64,000 nt of DNA from Candidatus Saccharibacteria bacterium UBA1103 (GCA_002313515.1 DCBQ01000009.1:1-64000); one strand, 5' to 3'; counted from the first letter of the stretch, positions 43,514 through 51,893 are shown. A program made the numbers and translations. The notes: generated by a model not told the origin, from the sequence alone.

Positions 43514-43837
43514 CTAAGCGATCCTATTCTCGTCACGCTGCAGGATGCTACGGTTTACCATTTTTTGAAACTCCTCTAGCGGTATGGCGTCTTCCATGTT
43601 TTTGGTCCGCTCTTCAACAAAGCTAGCAATCTGCTCGTCTGTCATGTTCGATATGTCCACCACGCCGTGGCTGTGCGGCAAGGCTACCTCGCGCGGGATT
43701 TCCTTATCCCGCACAATTGACCGCAGGAACATGTTGATCGCCGTGGACATTGATATCCCCTGCTTATTCAGAATTTCAGTTGATGCTGCCTTAACCTCTG
43801 GTTCAACCCTTACGTTTAATGTTGCTGTACGTGCCAT
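43514..43837 (-). CDS. RelB/DinJ-family antitoxin
   Basis: 107 aa from the ATG at 43837 (MARTATLNVRVEPEVK), just after AAGGAGTAGAG. The ribbon-helix-helix N-terminus reads KAASTEILNKQGISMSTAINMFLRSIV, the classic DinJ/RelB pattern. The C-terminus (NMTDEQIASFVEERTKNMEDAI) would wrap the toxin. The pair is probably autoregulated. Confidence 0.88.
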   Translation of the reverse strand: MARTATLNVRVEPEVKAASTEILNKQGISMSTAINMFLRSIVRDKEIPREVALPHSHGVVDISNMTDEQIASFVEERTKNMEDAIPLEEFQKMVNRSILQRDENRIA

Positions 43838-44010
43838 CTCTACTCCTTCTTTTATAACTACATAATAGCATAGATGTAACGCAGATTGCAGCACAATACA
43901 GTAAAATTCAATTAGCTACTCCCCAGCCAAAGCTTGCACTTACCACCGTTTTGTAGTTTAATATGAATAAATAGAAGTTTTCTATTCGCCCTCACCCGGA
44001 AGGATGTTGT

Positions 44011-44451
44011 ATGAGTAATTTTGTTGTAAATAGCGATGGAGAGATCGACGATATACGCTACTATGCGTTAACCGACCTAAAAGGCGTCATTAGAGTACGT
44101 GAAAGCTCCCATTCGAGAAATCGGACTATGCCGCTAAAGGTTTACGGATTAGTTCTGCGCGACATGAACGGCCATCACGACCTGTATAACATTGTCAGTA
44201 ATAAGTGGATCTCCGCTAGTCGACTGACGGAAGGCGTTAACGAAGACGACGCCAAATCGGCCGAGACCGCCGAAACCATTATCAACGGCGGCGGTAGTCG
44301 TCAGCTGCTCGATCCCGATTGGATCAGCACCTGTATTTATGCCATTACTAGAGCACCACTACGCGACCACGTCGCCACGGATATGGCGATTTTTCTACAT
44401 ATCACCAGTTGTCTAAAGCCCAAAGATGCCGGAATGTATAGCATAGCCTGA
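44011..44451 (+). CDS. hypothetical protein
   Basis: 146 aa, GGAAGGATGTTGT before the ATG. No TM or signal peptide; a mixed alpha/beta profile with GEIDDIRYYALTDLKGVIRVRE near the start and a Leu/Cys-containing end. No family is recognised. Monocistronic, with a terminator at 44477-44510. Confidence 0.6.
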   Translation: MSNFVVNSDGEIDDIRYYALTDLKGVIRVRESSHSRNRTMPLKVYGLVLRDMNGHHDLYNIVSNKWISASRLTEGVNEDDAKSAETAETIINGGGSRQLLDPDWISTCIYAITRAPLRDHVATDMAIFLHITSCLKPKDAGMYSIA

Positions 44452-44476
44452 CGCCATTACTATCAAGTACATTAAT

Positions 44477-44510
44477 AGCCCCAGCTGCATCAGCCGGGGC
44501 TTTACTCTTT
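44477..44510 (+). terminator. rho-independent terminator
   Basis: AGCCCCaGCTG / CAGCcGGGGCT stem (44477-44501) followed by TTACTCTTT. Confidence 0.75.
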
Positions 44511-44527
44511 CTCGCAATAGCAGGCAT

Positions 44528-45007
44528 CTAGCGACTAAAGTCTTTCACCTGCTCCGCCGGGACGACGCCGTGTACTGCCGCACTGCGGGCCTTGTTCGCC
44601 CATTCATCCGCCATCTCATTTAGCTCGGTACCCACATGGCCGCGCGTCCAAACTAGCTTCGCCTGTGACTGCTGATACAGCTCAAACAGCGGCACAACTA
44701 TATCTAAATTCTTAATCGGGCCAGTTTTCTTCTTCCAGCCATTGCGCTGCCAGCTTGGCGCCCACTTGGTCAGCACGTTAATCCAGAACTCACTATCCGT
44801 CGTAATCTGACACGGCTCGCCCGCTGCATCCTGCATCGCTGCCATCAGAGCATAAGCCTCCATACGAATATTAGTGGTTTTTCTATTTGACACATCAGAA
44901 TCTGCCGGCTCACTACCCACCAAATACGGCCGACCCTCGCGAATCACAGCAAAACCACCCGGCCCCGGGTTTGGACTAGCACTACCATCGGTAAAATACG
45001 AAATCAT
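44528..45007 (-). CDS. rnhA: ribonuclease H (RNase HI type)
   Basis: 159 aa from the ATG at 45007. TATAAT (in TGCTATAAT) is exactly six nt upstream, so the longer frame from 45028 is rejected. Catalytic residues D7 (YFTDGSASPNPGPGG), E50 (NIRMEAYAL), D71 (TTDSEFW) and D134 (NEMADEWAN) plus H124 (TRGHVG) are all present. It removes RNA from RNA-DNA hybrids. Confidence 0.92.
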   Translation of the reverse strand: MISYFTDGSASPNPGPGGFAVIREGRPYLVGSEPADSDVSNRKTTNIRMEAYALMAAMQDAAGEPCQITTDSEFWINVLTKWAPSWQRNGWKKKTGPIKNLDIVVPLFELYQQSQAKLVWTRGHVGTELNEMADEWANKARSAAVHGVVPAEQVKDFSR

Positions 45008-45101
45008 GCCACTATTATAGCACCCCAAGCGCTTATGCTAGACACTACCTCTCCACCCTGTCATAATATAGTTAATTATCCGACCGACCAAAGGAGCCGT
45101 C

Positions 45102-45875
45102 ATGGGTAACGTACTTAAGGGGATTAATAACGTCATCGACGTGACCAGTAAATTGGCCACCATTGGTGTCGCAGCGGCAATTGCCAAGCCATACATTGTA
45201 CCAACCGTGTCCGAATGGGTAGCACATGGCAAATACAAGTTGGCCTACAGAGCTCACCAAGAGTATGCCGTACCGTGCGAAGCACTACTTACCAAATTAA
45301 GCGCCAAGTTGTCAACCAAGGATGCGGACTTCAATAAAACCAACCAAGAGGTCCAGTCCTACATCGATAAGTCTAATCGAGATGATAAAGAATACTCTAA
45401 CACACTCTACCAGTATCTGCATATTACGTCACAATTGCTACTCGACGTAGACGCCATTGCTGACGACATTGTACTGTGCAGACAATTCTACGCCTCCAAT
45501 GGCGATAATGATCAGCTCAGCTGGCCCAGTCGCTTTCTGTCCAAGATCTACGCCGATACAGCATCCGGATTAATCCAAGAATCTGGCAATCCGTTATTGG
45601 TAAAGACAGAAAATATGGTTGTCCATCTGTCCAACGTGTATTCTGAATCGCTACCCGACGATAACGACGAACGCACTGCGAAGCAGAATCACATGGCTAG
45701 TCAGCTCAATGCTAAGCTAGCTATCCAGCCCAACAACAACCTAAAGGCTATCTTGCAATACGCCAAGCGTTATGCAAGTATTCAAAATAAAGCCGACCTA
45801 GATAAGCTGAACATAACCATCGAAGACGAATACTGTCCGCCACGCATGACCATAAACGACATCCCCCTTCCCTAA
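45102..45875 (+). CDS. hypothetical helical protein
   Basis: 257 aa, AAAGGAGCCGTC before the ATG, CATAAT about 35 nt upstream. A short amphipathic/hydrophobic N-terminal stretch (ATIGVAAAIAKPYIVPTV) precedes a largely alpha-helical body. No motif is recognised. A terminator follows (45882-45914), so it is monocistronic. Confidence 0.55.
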   Translation: MGNVLKGINNVIDVTSKLATIGVAAAIAKPYIVPTVSEWVAHGKYKLAYRAHQEYAVPCEALLTKLSAKLSTKDADFNKTNQEVQSYIDKSNRDDKEYSNTLYQYLHITSQLLLDVDAIADDIVLCRQFYASNGDNDQLSWPSRFLSKIYADTASGLIQESGNPLLVKTENMVVHLSNVYSESLPDDNDERTAKQNHMASQLNAKLAIQPNNNLKAILQYAKRYASIQNKADLDKLNITIEDEYCPPRMTINDIPLP

Positions 45876-45881
45876 CCATTA

Positions 45882-45914
45882 CCTCTCGTCACCATTCGCG
45901 GCGAGGGGCTTTCT
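45882..45914 (+). terminator. terminator
   Basis: CCTCTCG (45882-45888) and CGAGGGG (45902-45908) with CTTTCTT following. Confidence 0.6.
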
Positions 45915-45926
45915 TAAATTAGATGC

Positions 45927-45932
45927 TATAAT
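45927..45932 (+). promoter_or_regulatory. extended -10 of fmt, six nt before the ATG
   Basis: TGCTATAAT, then aacaat, then the ATG at 45939. No ribosome site is possible, so the start is leaderless. Confidence 0.6.
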
Positions 45933-45938
45933 AACAAT

Positions 45939-46826
45939 ATGATCAAAGTTGTCTTTTTCGGCACCGAGGACATCTCGGTACCCTCGCTGCAAGCCCTGAT
46001 TGATAGCCCGAAATATTCGGTGGTCGCCGCCGTCGCCAAGCCCGATAGCCCCCGCGGTCGCGGACATAAAATGGACAGCCCCGCCGTCGCGAAGGTGGCG
46101 CGCGCCAACAACATTAAGCTATTCCAGCCCGTCAAGTTGAAGGACATCGTGGACGACCTCACCGCCCTGCACGCCGATGTCGGCGCCCTGGTTAGCTACG
46201 GCAAGATGATTCCCGATGCTATCATTAATCTATTCCCGCACGGCATCGTCAACTTTCATCCTTCAATGCTACCGGTTTACCGCGGCCCTTCGCCGATCGA
46301 AACCAGCTTGCTTAACGGCGACTCCTTTACCGGCCTAACCTTAATGTCGGTGCAAAAAGAAATGGATGCTGGGCCCATTTATTATCAGGAACGGGTCGAG
46401 CTAACCGGAGACGAGACCGCTAGCGAATTGTACAACCGCTTCGGTAAGCGTGGCGGCGAGTTATTCGTTGACAAGCTCGACCAGATTGTCGAGGGTAAGA
46501 TCAAGGGACTAGCCCAAGACGATGACCTAGCCGTTTACTGTCACATGATTAAAAAGGAGGATGGCGAGCTGGATCCCAGCGTCATGACCGCCCGTGATTG
46601 TTACAACCGCTTGCGCGCCTTTAATATCTGGCCGCGCTGTCGCATGAATTTCGCCGGCCAGCACGTAATTGTGGTTAAGGCCAAGGTTTTAGATGACTAC
46701 AGCGGTGACGCTTGGCCCGATGTCGTTCCCTGCTACCGTGACACCGCCCTGCAGATCCAAACCGTCATCAGCCCCAAGTCCGGCAAGCAAATGTCCGCCA
46801 GCGACTTTTTGCGTGGGGTAAAATAA
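45939..46826 (+). CDS. fmt: methionyl-tRNA formyltransferase
   Basis: 295 aa. VVFFGTEDISVPSLQAL, AKPDSPRGRGHKMDSPAV, SYGKMIPDAIIN, VNFHPSMLPVYRGPSPIE (the NxHxSxLPxxRG folate/catalytic region) and LTLMSVQKEMDAGPIY identify Fmt; a C-terminal OB-like domain follows. It formylates initiator Met-tRNA. Fmt in a CPR genome next to leaderless genes is worth noting, since formyl-Met helps leaderless initiation on 70S ribosomes in other bacteria. Confidence 0.93.
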   Translation: MIKVVFFGTEDISVPSLQALIDSPKYSVVAAVAKPDSPRGRGHKMDSPAVAKVARANNIKLFQPVKLKDIVDDLTALHADVGALVSYGKMIPDAIINLFPHGIVNFHPSMLPVYRGPSPIETSLLNGDSFTGLTLMSVQKEMDAGPIYYQERVELTGDETASELYNRFGKRGGELFVDKLDQIVEGKIKGLAQDDDLAVYCHMIKKEDGELDPSVMTARDCYNRLRAFNIWPRCRMNFAGQHVIVVKAKVLDDYSGDAWPDVVPCYRDTALQIQTVISPKSGKQMSASDFLRGVK

Positions 46827-46924
46827 AATGCGAAACACTATGAACAGCTTTAGTCTCAAAATGTTTCACATTACTCGGCCAAGTCACCTAGCTTAGGTTA
46901 AAGCCAGCATTAGCTTAAGCGCTA

Positions 46925-47677
46925 TTATATCGAATACACTGGCTTCTTGCCGCCTTTGTTACCGCCATCATCCTTATCACCACCGTCGCCACTTGAACGA
47001 TTGTCGTTAGCGGCGTGTTTATTTGATTTATATTTAGCGGCCTGCTCGGCTCGCTCTTCTAGTCGCAGCTCCTTTTTAGCAATCTGATTAGATTTATTTG
47101 CCAAGCGATCCGCCAGCGAACGTAACGATACATCGCCCACAAATTCATATTGACTACGGATAACTCGCCGTAAGTTCAACGAAGGCAAGCTACCTTGCCC
47201 ATACACTTGCTCAAGTGGACGTAGCTTATTAATAATTAGACCATCAAAAGTAGCTAGAGACTCTAGCTCTCTGTTGAGATCCATCATTTCTTCAGTATCG
47301 TCAGGTACTTTGCTGTAATCTACTTGTTCTAACTCACCTAGATCCACAAACCTCAAATCCGCTAGATACAGACGACCTTGCTCCAGCGTAGAATCAACCG
47401 CCATAATACCTACATGATTGCGTATACTACACGGACGAGTTTCATCTAGCTCAACCACAGAATATTTATAAGCACATAATTCACCGGTCTCACGCGTAAA
47501 AATTCTAGAGTCCGGGCCTTCTCTCCAATCAAAATCATCGTGACTGCCACTCATCAGATCTACCCAGAATGGCATTTCGGTTGGCATAGTTCCGATGGTT
47601 GTTTCTATTAGCTCGCGCGGCACAATAGCCCTAGTCGACTCGTTCGACTGAGGCGTATAGTTACTGTTCTTGTTCAT
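46925..47677 (-). CDS. hypothetical protein with disordered Gly/Asp/Lys tail
   Basis: 250 aa; TATAAT (47689-47684) lies exactly six nt before the ATG, so it is leaderless. The first 150 aa are acidic and globular (FWVDLMSGSHDDFDW, IMAVDSTLEQGRLYLADLRF), then a basic helix (LRLEERAEQAAKYKSNKH) and a tail of Gly/Asp/Lys runs. The family is not recognised. Confidence 0.55.
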   Translation of the reverse strand: MNKNSNYTPQSNESTRAIVPRELIETTIGTMPTEMPFWVDLMSGSHDDFDWREGPDSRIFTRETGELCAYKYSVVELDETRPCSIRNHVGIMAVDSTLEQGRLYLADLRFVDLGELEQVDYSKVPDDTEEMMDLNRELESLATFDGLIINKLRPLEQVYGQGSLPSLNLRRVIRSQYEFVGDVSLRSLADRLANKSNQIAKKELRLEERAEQAAKYKSNKHAANDNRSSGDGGDKDDGGNKGGKKPVYSI

Positions 47678-47731
47678 ATCTAGATTATACGTTTGTATCT
47701 AAAACAACACAAACTTAAGCATTCTATATCT

Positions 47732-48184
47732 TTAGTTGCCTAGCGCCTGAATCTTATCTACCAAGCTGTTTAATGAGTCCTTCGCAGAGCTATAGGCCTC
47801 AGCCGAGTCGAAGGATTTAACTTTGTCAGCCGCCTTGTCGATAGTACTATTAAAGTCGTCTTTCATTTCCTGCGGAATCTTATCGGATAGATTATTGATG
47901 GCGTTTTGCGCCTTCTCTTTGGCGGTCTCGTAGGCAGCTTTAGCTTTTTCCTTGGCATTGTCATAGACCTCAGCTGCTTTATTGGCCTTCTTAACATCCT
48001 CTAACCGTTGATTCAAGTCCTTCACCTGTTTCTTATACGAGTTAATCTCCGCTTGATACGTACTGCGCTCCTGAAAATATAGCACCGCGAATACCACCGC
48101 TAACACCGTCATGACAGCGGCAATAATCTGCGCCCAAGCAATGTTGCTGCCGCCCGACTTCTCTCGAATAATCTCCTTGCTCAT
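47732..48184 (-). CDS. single-TM coiled-coil protein
   Basis: 150 aa from the ATG at 48184; TATAAT at 48196-48191 is six nt upstream, which rules out the TTG at 48202. A cytoplasmic 16-aa start, one TM helix (about 17-38) and a long Lys/Ala/Glu coiled coil (EINSYKKQVKDLNQRLEDVKK, KEKAKAAYETAKEKAQ). LEA/apolipoprotein-like heptads; an envelope spacer role is possible. No named family. Confidence 0.6.
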   Translation of the reverse strand: MSKEIIREKSGGSNIAWAQIIAAVMTVLAVVFAVLYFQERSTYQAEINSYKKQVKDLNQRLEDVKKANKAAEVYDNAKEKAKAAYETAKEKAQNAINNLSDKIPQEMKDDFNSTIDKAADKVKSFDSAEAYSSAKDSLNSLVDKIQALGN

Positions 48185-48205
48185 GTCTATATTATAAGGC
48201 AAAAT

Positions 48206-48302
48206 ACCTCCCCTTCACAGAGGGAGGTGAGTCGCCATAGGCGAGTCGGTAGGTTCGATTAGCAATAGTTAAAATCCGCCCCCTCCGTTTGCCTTGGAGA
48301 GG
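48206..48302 (+). repeat. palindromic elements, CCTCCC/GGGAGG family
   Basis: ACCTCCCC...GGGAGGTGAGTCGCC...GCGAGTCGGTAGGTT (48206-48255) has the same two-hairpin-plus-GGTT plan as the element at 52051-52103. A degenerate GCCCCCTCC/GGAGAGGGC hairpin follows (48278-48304). Confidence 0.6.
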
Positions 48303-48320
48303 GCGTTAAATTTATAAAAG

Positions 48321-48346
48321 TAATCCCCACCGTTACATAGGTGGGG
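48321..48346 (-). terminator. terminator of the 149-aa protein gene
   Basis: CCCCACC / GGTGGGG (48325-48346); on the minus strand ATTACTTTTA follows. Confidence 0.6.
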
Positions 48347-48406
48347 TGAATATTTTACTACATCGCGCGGTTGCTCGACTTAGTCGGCATATTCAGCCGT
48401 AGGTGC

Positions 48407-48856
48407 TCAGACAATCTTGTTCTGCAGCTTCTGGCGCAGGTCTTCCATATTCGAACGACAGACCTCGCCACTGCGAGTATCCGGATTGTAGGAGATAGGC
48501 AACGAGTAGCCCTTCACATCGTAGTGCTTAGACTTGCCCAGTTCCTTAACGTCAAGCGACGCCACGGACAAGGTGACAACCCAAATCCCTTGCGATTCAA
48601 TGCTACCTCGCAGGTCATGTTTGATCGCATCGACAGCGCCTCGGACCTCCACGTTACGTGGAATCGGAAGCGAGGTTCCAATTGAACCATCCGTTTGACC
48701 AACACAACCAGCCTCGATCTTAAAGATCACCTTATGGCCCTCGCGAAGGTGATAGTTGGCGTTATCCGCATAGTAGAACGACTCCAGGATATCCGTCCTA
48801 CCGGGGCCACGAAAAACCCGGAATGAGTCAAAATTGCCATGTGCTGTGGTAGCCAT
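48407..48856 (-). CDS. hypothetical protein
   Basis: 149 aa, AAAGGATGGTGGTCGT before the ATG. No TM; mostly beta-strand-like with one Cys (EAGCVGQTDG) near the middle and another near the end (GEVCRSNMEDL). The family is unknown. Single gene with its own terminator (48321-48346). Confidence 0.55.
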   Translation of the reverse strand: MATTAHGNFDSFRVFRGPGRTDILESFYYADNANYHLREGHKVIFKIEAGCVGQTDGSIGTSLPIPRNVEVRGAVDAIKHDLRGSIESQGIWVVTLSVASLDVKELGKSKHYDVKGYSLPISYNPDTRSGEVCRSNMEDLRQKLQNKIV

Positions 48857-48983
48857 ACGACCACCATCCTTTCGGATAATCGTTAGTCAAAGGCCCGACT
48901 AACTAGGCGTCCGACAGATAAAATCCGTCGCCATTCATCTATACCGATAAACATTATTATAATATAATAAGCTTGATTATTTG

Positions 48984-49160
48984 TCAATTGTGATACAGCT
49001 CGGTAACATCACCGTTTTTATCGAGAATCCCTGCCGCCTGCAAATCCTCCAAGGCCATCGCCTTAGCGGCCGCAGGATCAGTTTCCTTAAGACGCTCGAA
49101 GCTCTCACGTCGACGCTTGCTTTTGTCCAGCATTTTCTTCAGCAGCTCTATAGACACCAT
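48984..49160 (-). CDS. 58-aa protein downstream of a TA pair
   Basis: ATG at 49160 directly after GAGGAGGATGCT, a strong ribosome site; the longer frame from 49250 is not used. Helical, charged: MVSIELLKKMLDKSKRRRES, then ETDPAAAKAMALEDLQAAGILDKNGDVTELY. The ending AL..L.AAGilD..G.lt..Y is common in small ORFs near toxin-antitoxin and mobile loci. It lies 109 nt downstream of the ParE-like toxin gene; a third component is possible. Confidence 0.6.
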   Translation of the reverse strand: MVSIELLKKMLDKSKRRRESFERLKETDPAAAKAMALEDLQAAGILDKNGDVTELYHN

Positions 49161-49268
49161 AGCATCCTCCTCAGGTTCGATCAGACAGCTTTTGCCACCT
49201 GTATTATACTTATAATACAAGGATTTAATGGCGACAATAAGAATAATCACTATCTGGGCACATTTTCA

Positions 49269-49592
49269 TCACTTTTTGCGATAGTTGTCCGACGCCCTAG
49301 AACTTCTACCGTCGAATATATACCGCACATAGACCATTCTTCTACGATAGTCAACTTCGTATAAGACCAGGGTGTATTCGTGGACTACTAGCAAACGCAA
49401 TTTCTTCGACGACTTGTATCGTGTGTACAGCGGATGAATATCTGGAAAAGTCCGCAAACTTTGAATAGCCGACAATATTTGACCGCGGTATTTTCGGGTA
49501 ATATCTATAGAAAAAGTATTAACTAAATAGTTAAGTATGTTATCCAGTCCAGGCAGCGCCGAGTCCAAGATAACTACTTTGTATACATCCAT
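49269..49592 (-). CDS. ParE/RelE-family toxin
   Basis: 107 aa, basic. MDVYKVVILDSALPGLDNILNYL, YKSSKKLRLLVVHEYTLVLYEVD and RRRMVYVRYIFDGRS follow the ParE/RelE beta-sheet order. It shares MDVY.V and the layout with the toxin at 43185-43511 but is otherwise divergent. The ATG overlaps the antitoxin stop (TAATG). Confidence 0.78.
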   Translation of the reverse strand: MDVYKVVILDSALPGLDNILNYLVNTFSIDITRKYRGQILSAIQSLRTFPDIHPLYTRYKSSKKLRLLVVHEYTLVLYEVDYRRRMVYVRYIFDGRSSRASDNYRKK

Positions 49593-49888
49593 TACAAACC
49601 GTATTTTTTATCTAGCTCAGAGAGCACCTCTTCGGCTGAAGCGCAATCGCCACTTGCAATATCCTTATCGCCATCCGATATTAGCTGATCAAATTGGCTC
49701 TGGCTCAGGCCCAAGTCAGGTTGCTGAACCACCTCAACTTCAAACGGCACACGCTTGCGCTGTACTAGCTGGCTATACGCCATGCTAATGAAACTCGACG
49801 GCGACAGTCCAAGCGTCTCGAGCAGTGAGTTCCCCGCCGTCTTCAGATCGTGATTGATGCGCAACGTCAAAGTGTCGGATTTTGCCAT
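49592..49888 (-). CDS. RelB/DinJ-like antitoxin
   Basis: 98 aa, AGGAGATTACAGT before the ATG. The RHH-type N-terminus reads SDTLTLRINHDLKTAGNSLLETLGLSPSSFISMAYSQLV, the RelB/DinJ pattern. The C-terminal acidic helix would bind the toxin encoded next. It is the second such pair within 7 kb. Confidence 0.82.
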   Translation of the reverse strand: MAKSDTLTLRINHDLKTAGNSLLETLGLSPSSFISMAYSQLVQRKRVPFEVEVVQQPDLGLSQSQFDQLISDGDKDIASGDCASAEEVLSELDKKYGL

Positions 49889-50100
49889 ACTGTAATCTCC
49901 TATATGCTATTTGCACTTATTGTAGCATACATTTATAAAGTTCACAGAATATCGTATCACATCCAGCTTACCTGCAAGGATAAGTTTATTAGCATTAAGT
50001 AGCGCAATTACACCGCTCTGGCTAGAATCCGAAAAATGTTGTATTATCGTAGATAACCGCATATGTGGTAGCCATTTACAACCTATAGAAGGAGGCCATT

Positions 50101-50556
50101 ATGGCTAAATATTGTCGAATAGTCACGATTGTTGACCTGATCCGAGCCCTAGATGGTAGAGCTGCACAGCGCCTAATAAACGACGCCTGGACTTACCTAA
50201 ACAAGGGCAAAAAGGACGAACCAGAATACAAATGGGAAACCTTCGAAGTTCGTTATGGTTCAGGCGAACCGATCTCTAAATGCACCGCTCATACTATCGC
50301 TAAGCCTAGCCTGGGCGACATTAAAGCTCACAATGGCGCAGATGTCCGCGTCGCATACGACATCGGCGGATACGTCATTGGCGTATGGTTGTGCCTATGG
50401 GAAAATGACAAGTTCATTAAAGTTTCTCTAGGTGAACTAGACGGCGAAGGCGATGAAGTTCACCCTGTTTTTGAAGAAGATGGTAAGTTGACAGCCTGGT
50501 ATACATCCGACCTACAACTCAGTCCAGGCATCAATGAGGTGGCTCAACAAATCTGA
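50101..50556 (+). CDS. hypothetical protein
   Basis: 151 aa, AGAAGGAGGCCATT before the ATG, a strong ribosome site. Alpha/beta, acidic, with IVDLIRALDGRAAQRLINDAW near the start and Trp/Tyr-rich strands (GGYVIGVWLCLWENDKF). No family is recognised. Monocistronic with a terminator at 50577-50605. Confidence 0.6.
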   Translation: MAKYCRIVTIVDLIRALDGRAAQRLINDAWTYLNKGKKDEPEYKWETFEVRYGSGEPISKCTAHTIAKPSLGDIKAHNGADVRVAYDIGGYVIGVWLCLWENDKFIKVSLGELDGEGDEVHPVFEEDGKLTAWYTSDLQLSPGINEVAQQI

Positions 50557-50576
50557 TTCTCCTTTCGTACCTCTCC

Positions 50577-50605
50577 TGCCCCGCTTAACCGCGGGGCATT
50601 TCTTT
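50577..50605 (+). terminator. rho-independent terminator
   Basis: GCCCCGC (50578-50584) / GCGGGGC (50591-50597), then ATTTCTTTT. Confidence 0.8.
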
Positions 50606-50637
50606 TACTACAACATGCATCGCACTCTACGGCAACA

Positions 50638-50666
50638 TTGACATTGTGCTTATGCTATGTTATTAT
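50638..50666 (+). promoter_or_regulatory. promoter of the FHA-like gene
   Basis: TTGACA (50638-50643), exact 17-nt spacer, TATTAT (50661-50666). The ATG is 13 nt further on, so the leader is about six nt. Confidence 0.65.
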
Positions 50667-50679
50667 ACTTGACAGATAT

Positions 50680-51309
50680 ATGCCAAAATTACACATTGAA
50701 TATATACCTGATAATAACGACAGCGACGACCGACCGCTAGCTTTCATTCCTTCACTCGAACAAATTCAAGTACGGCGTGAACAGTGTCAAGAAGTCGGCC
50801 GAGTTGCCGCCACCTTTGTTGAGGACGAGCCACCACTACCGCCCGCCGAAATCAAACGACTAAAGTCAAATGAATGCGTGCGACTTAACCTTGATTTGCC
50901 GATTTGCTCTTCCTCGCACGAGATTTGCGAGAATCCCCCAGCCGCTCTGGATGGTCCAGTGGTCGCCAAAATCATGGCCAGCCGGAAAGCCTTCTATCTG
51001 GTTGATACGCGCGCAAATCATCGCCGTAATTTAACTAGTCGCAACTTTGCTTTAATCAATACAGATGACATGGATTCTATTCGTGACGATACTAGCGGCA
51101 TCCAAGGACTACCTTACAATCAGCCCATAATTATTGGCCGTAAGCACCTCAGCGACAGCTTTAGCTACCCCAAGACAGTTTCTGATAATCACTTTGAGCT
51201 GCTCTATGATAAACGCGGTGTCCAGCTGATTAACCTGCAACCGCATAGCACTACGACCGTCATTGGCCATTTCGAGCCAACCAATCAAGTTGAGTATGGA
51301 GTGATATAA
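50680..51309 (+). CDS. FHA-domain-like protein
   Basis: 209 aa from the ATG at 50680; the longer frame from 50638 overlaps the promoter. Residues about 160-205 look like part of an FHA fold: PIIIGRKHLSDSF (GR), KTVSDNHFELLYDKRGVQLIN (S.nHf.l......l) and a late Thr (TTTVIG). FHA domains bind phosphothreonine. The N-terminal 100 aa are acidic and unrecognised. No kinase gene is in the window. Confidence 0.55.
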   Translation: MPKLHIEYIPDNNDSDDRPLAFIPSLEQIQVRREQCQEVGRVAATFVEDEPPLPPAEIKRLKSNECVRLNLDLPICSSSHEICENPPAALDGPVVAKIMASRKAFYLVDTRANHRRNLTSRNFALINTDDMDSIRDDTSGIQGLPYNQPIIIGRKHLSDSFSYPKTVSDNHFELLYDKRGVQLINLQPHSTTTVIGHFEPTNQVEYGVI

Positions 51310-51352
51310 TATCGTCATAGTTGTTTCTACAACCGTACCTTAAGGAGGAGTG

Positions 51353-51445
51353 ATGACTAGTAACGGAATCCGCGAAGTTATCATCGCCCTATCGGGCGCC
51401 CTGATTCAAACCGACCGTTACATCAGCGGCAAGGCCGAATTCTAG
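51353..51445 (+). CDS. 30-aa microprotein
   Basis: ATG at 51353 preceded by TAAGGAGGAGTG; the 30-codon frame begins MTSNGIREVIIALSG and ends SGKAEF. TATAAT (51304-51309) overlaps the end of the FHA-like gene and a terminator follows, so it is an independent short transcript. No family is known. Confidence 0.5.
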   Translation: MTSNGIREVIIALSGALIQTDRYISGKAEF

Positions 51446-51468
51446 CCCCATTGCTATCCGCAACCACA

Positions 51469-51499
51469 AACCCTCTCACCTAGTACGAGAGGGTTTTAA
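51469..51499 (+). terminator. rho-independent terminator
   Basis: AACCCTCTC / GAGAGGGTT stem (51469-51495) followed by TTAAC. Confidence 0.8.
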
Positions 51500-51602
51500 C
51501 TTTTATAGCTCGGGTTGCCCCAGGACGCCCATTATCAGCGCCGCATCATCACCCTACCCGCTATCGTTCAATCAATTATTTGCATCTATAACGCTATATC
51601 GC

Positions 51603-51642
51603 AAACTAAAATAGCCCTCTGCTATATATCGTAGAGGGCTAT
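51603..51642 (-). terminator. terminator of the tRNA transcript
   Basis: ATAGCCCTCTGC / GTAGAGGGCTAT (51611-51642); the minus strand continues TTTTAGTTT. Confidence 0.75.
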
Positions 51643-51654
51643 AGAATAATTTCC

Positions 51655-51731
51655 TGGTGTGTCCGGCACGATTCGAACGTGTGACCTTCAGTTCCGCAAA
51701 CTGACGCTCTATCCAACTGAGCTACGGACAC
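51655..51731 (-). tRNA. tRNA-Arg (anticodon GCG)
   Basis: 77 nt on the minus strand. Acceptor GTGTCCG / CGGACAC, discriminator A and encoded CCA (51657-51655). D arm GCTC...GAGC, anticodon stem TCAGT/ACTGA with loop TTGCGGA (anticodon GCG), T loop TTCGAAT. It reads CGC/CGU arginine codons. Confidence 0.95.
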
Positions 51732-51817
51732 ATATTGGTAGTTAAGTTACTTGACTAATATAGCATGATTTGGCGCTTAACTCAAGCTTAGCCAGCAATG
51801 CTAATTAGATATCAGCT

Positions 51818-51893
51818 TGGTCGGGGCGACCCGATTCGAACGGGCGACCTCAGCGTCCCGAACGCTGCGCGCTACCATCTGCGCTACGCCCCG
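51818..51893 (-). tRNA. tRNA-Pro (anticodon CGG)
   Basis: 76 nt on the minus strand, starting CGGGGCG as bacterial tRNA-Pro does, encoded CCA at 51820-51818. Anticodon stem CAGCG/CGCTG with loop TTCGGGA (anticodon CGG), T loop TTCGAAT. It lies 86 nt upstream of tRNA-Arg, likely one transcript ending at the terminator near 51603-51642. Confidence 0.95.

Noticed and set aside
12359..44451. Alternative genetic code (TGA as Gly, as in some CPR)
   Set aside because: TGA ends several genes at sensible lengths (for example at 12359 and 44451) and no in-frame TGA interrupts the core genes.
46828..46871. Inverted repeat ATGcGAAACA...TGTTTCaCAT after fmt
   Set aside because: The loop is long (about 24 nt) and there is no T-run; too weak to call a terminator.
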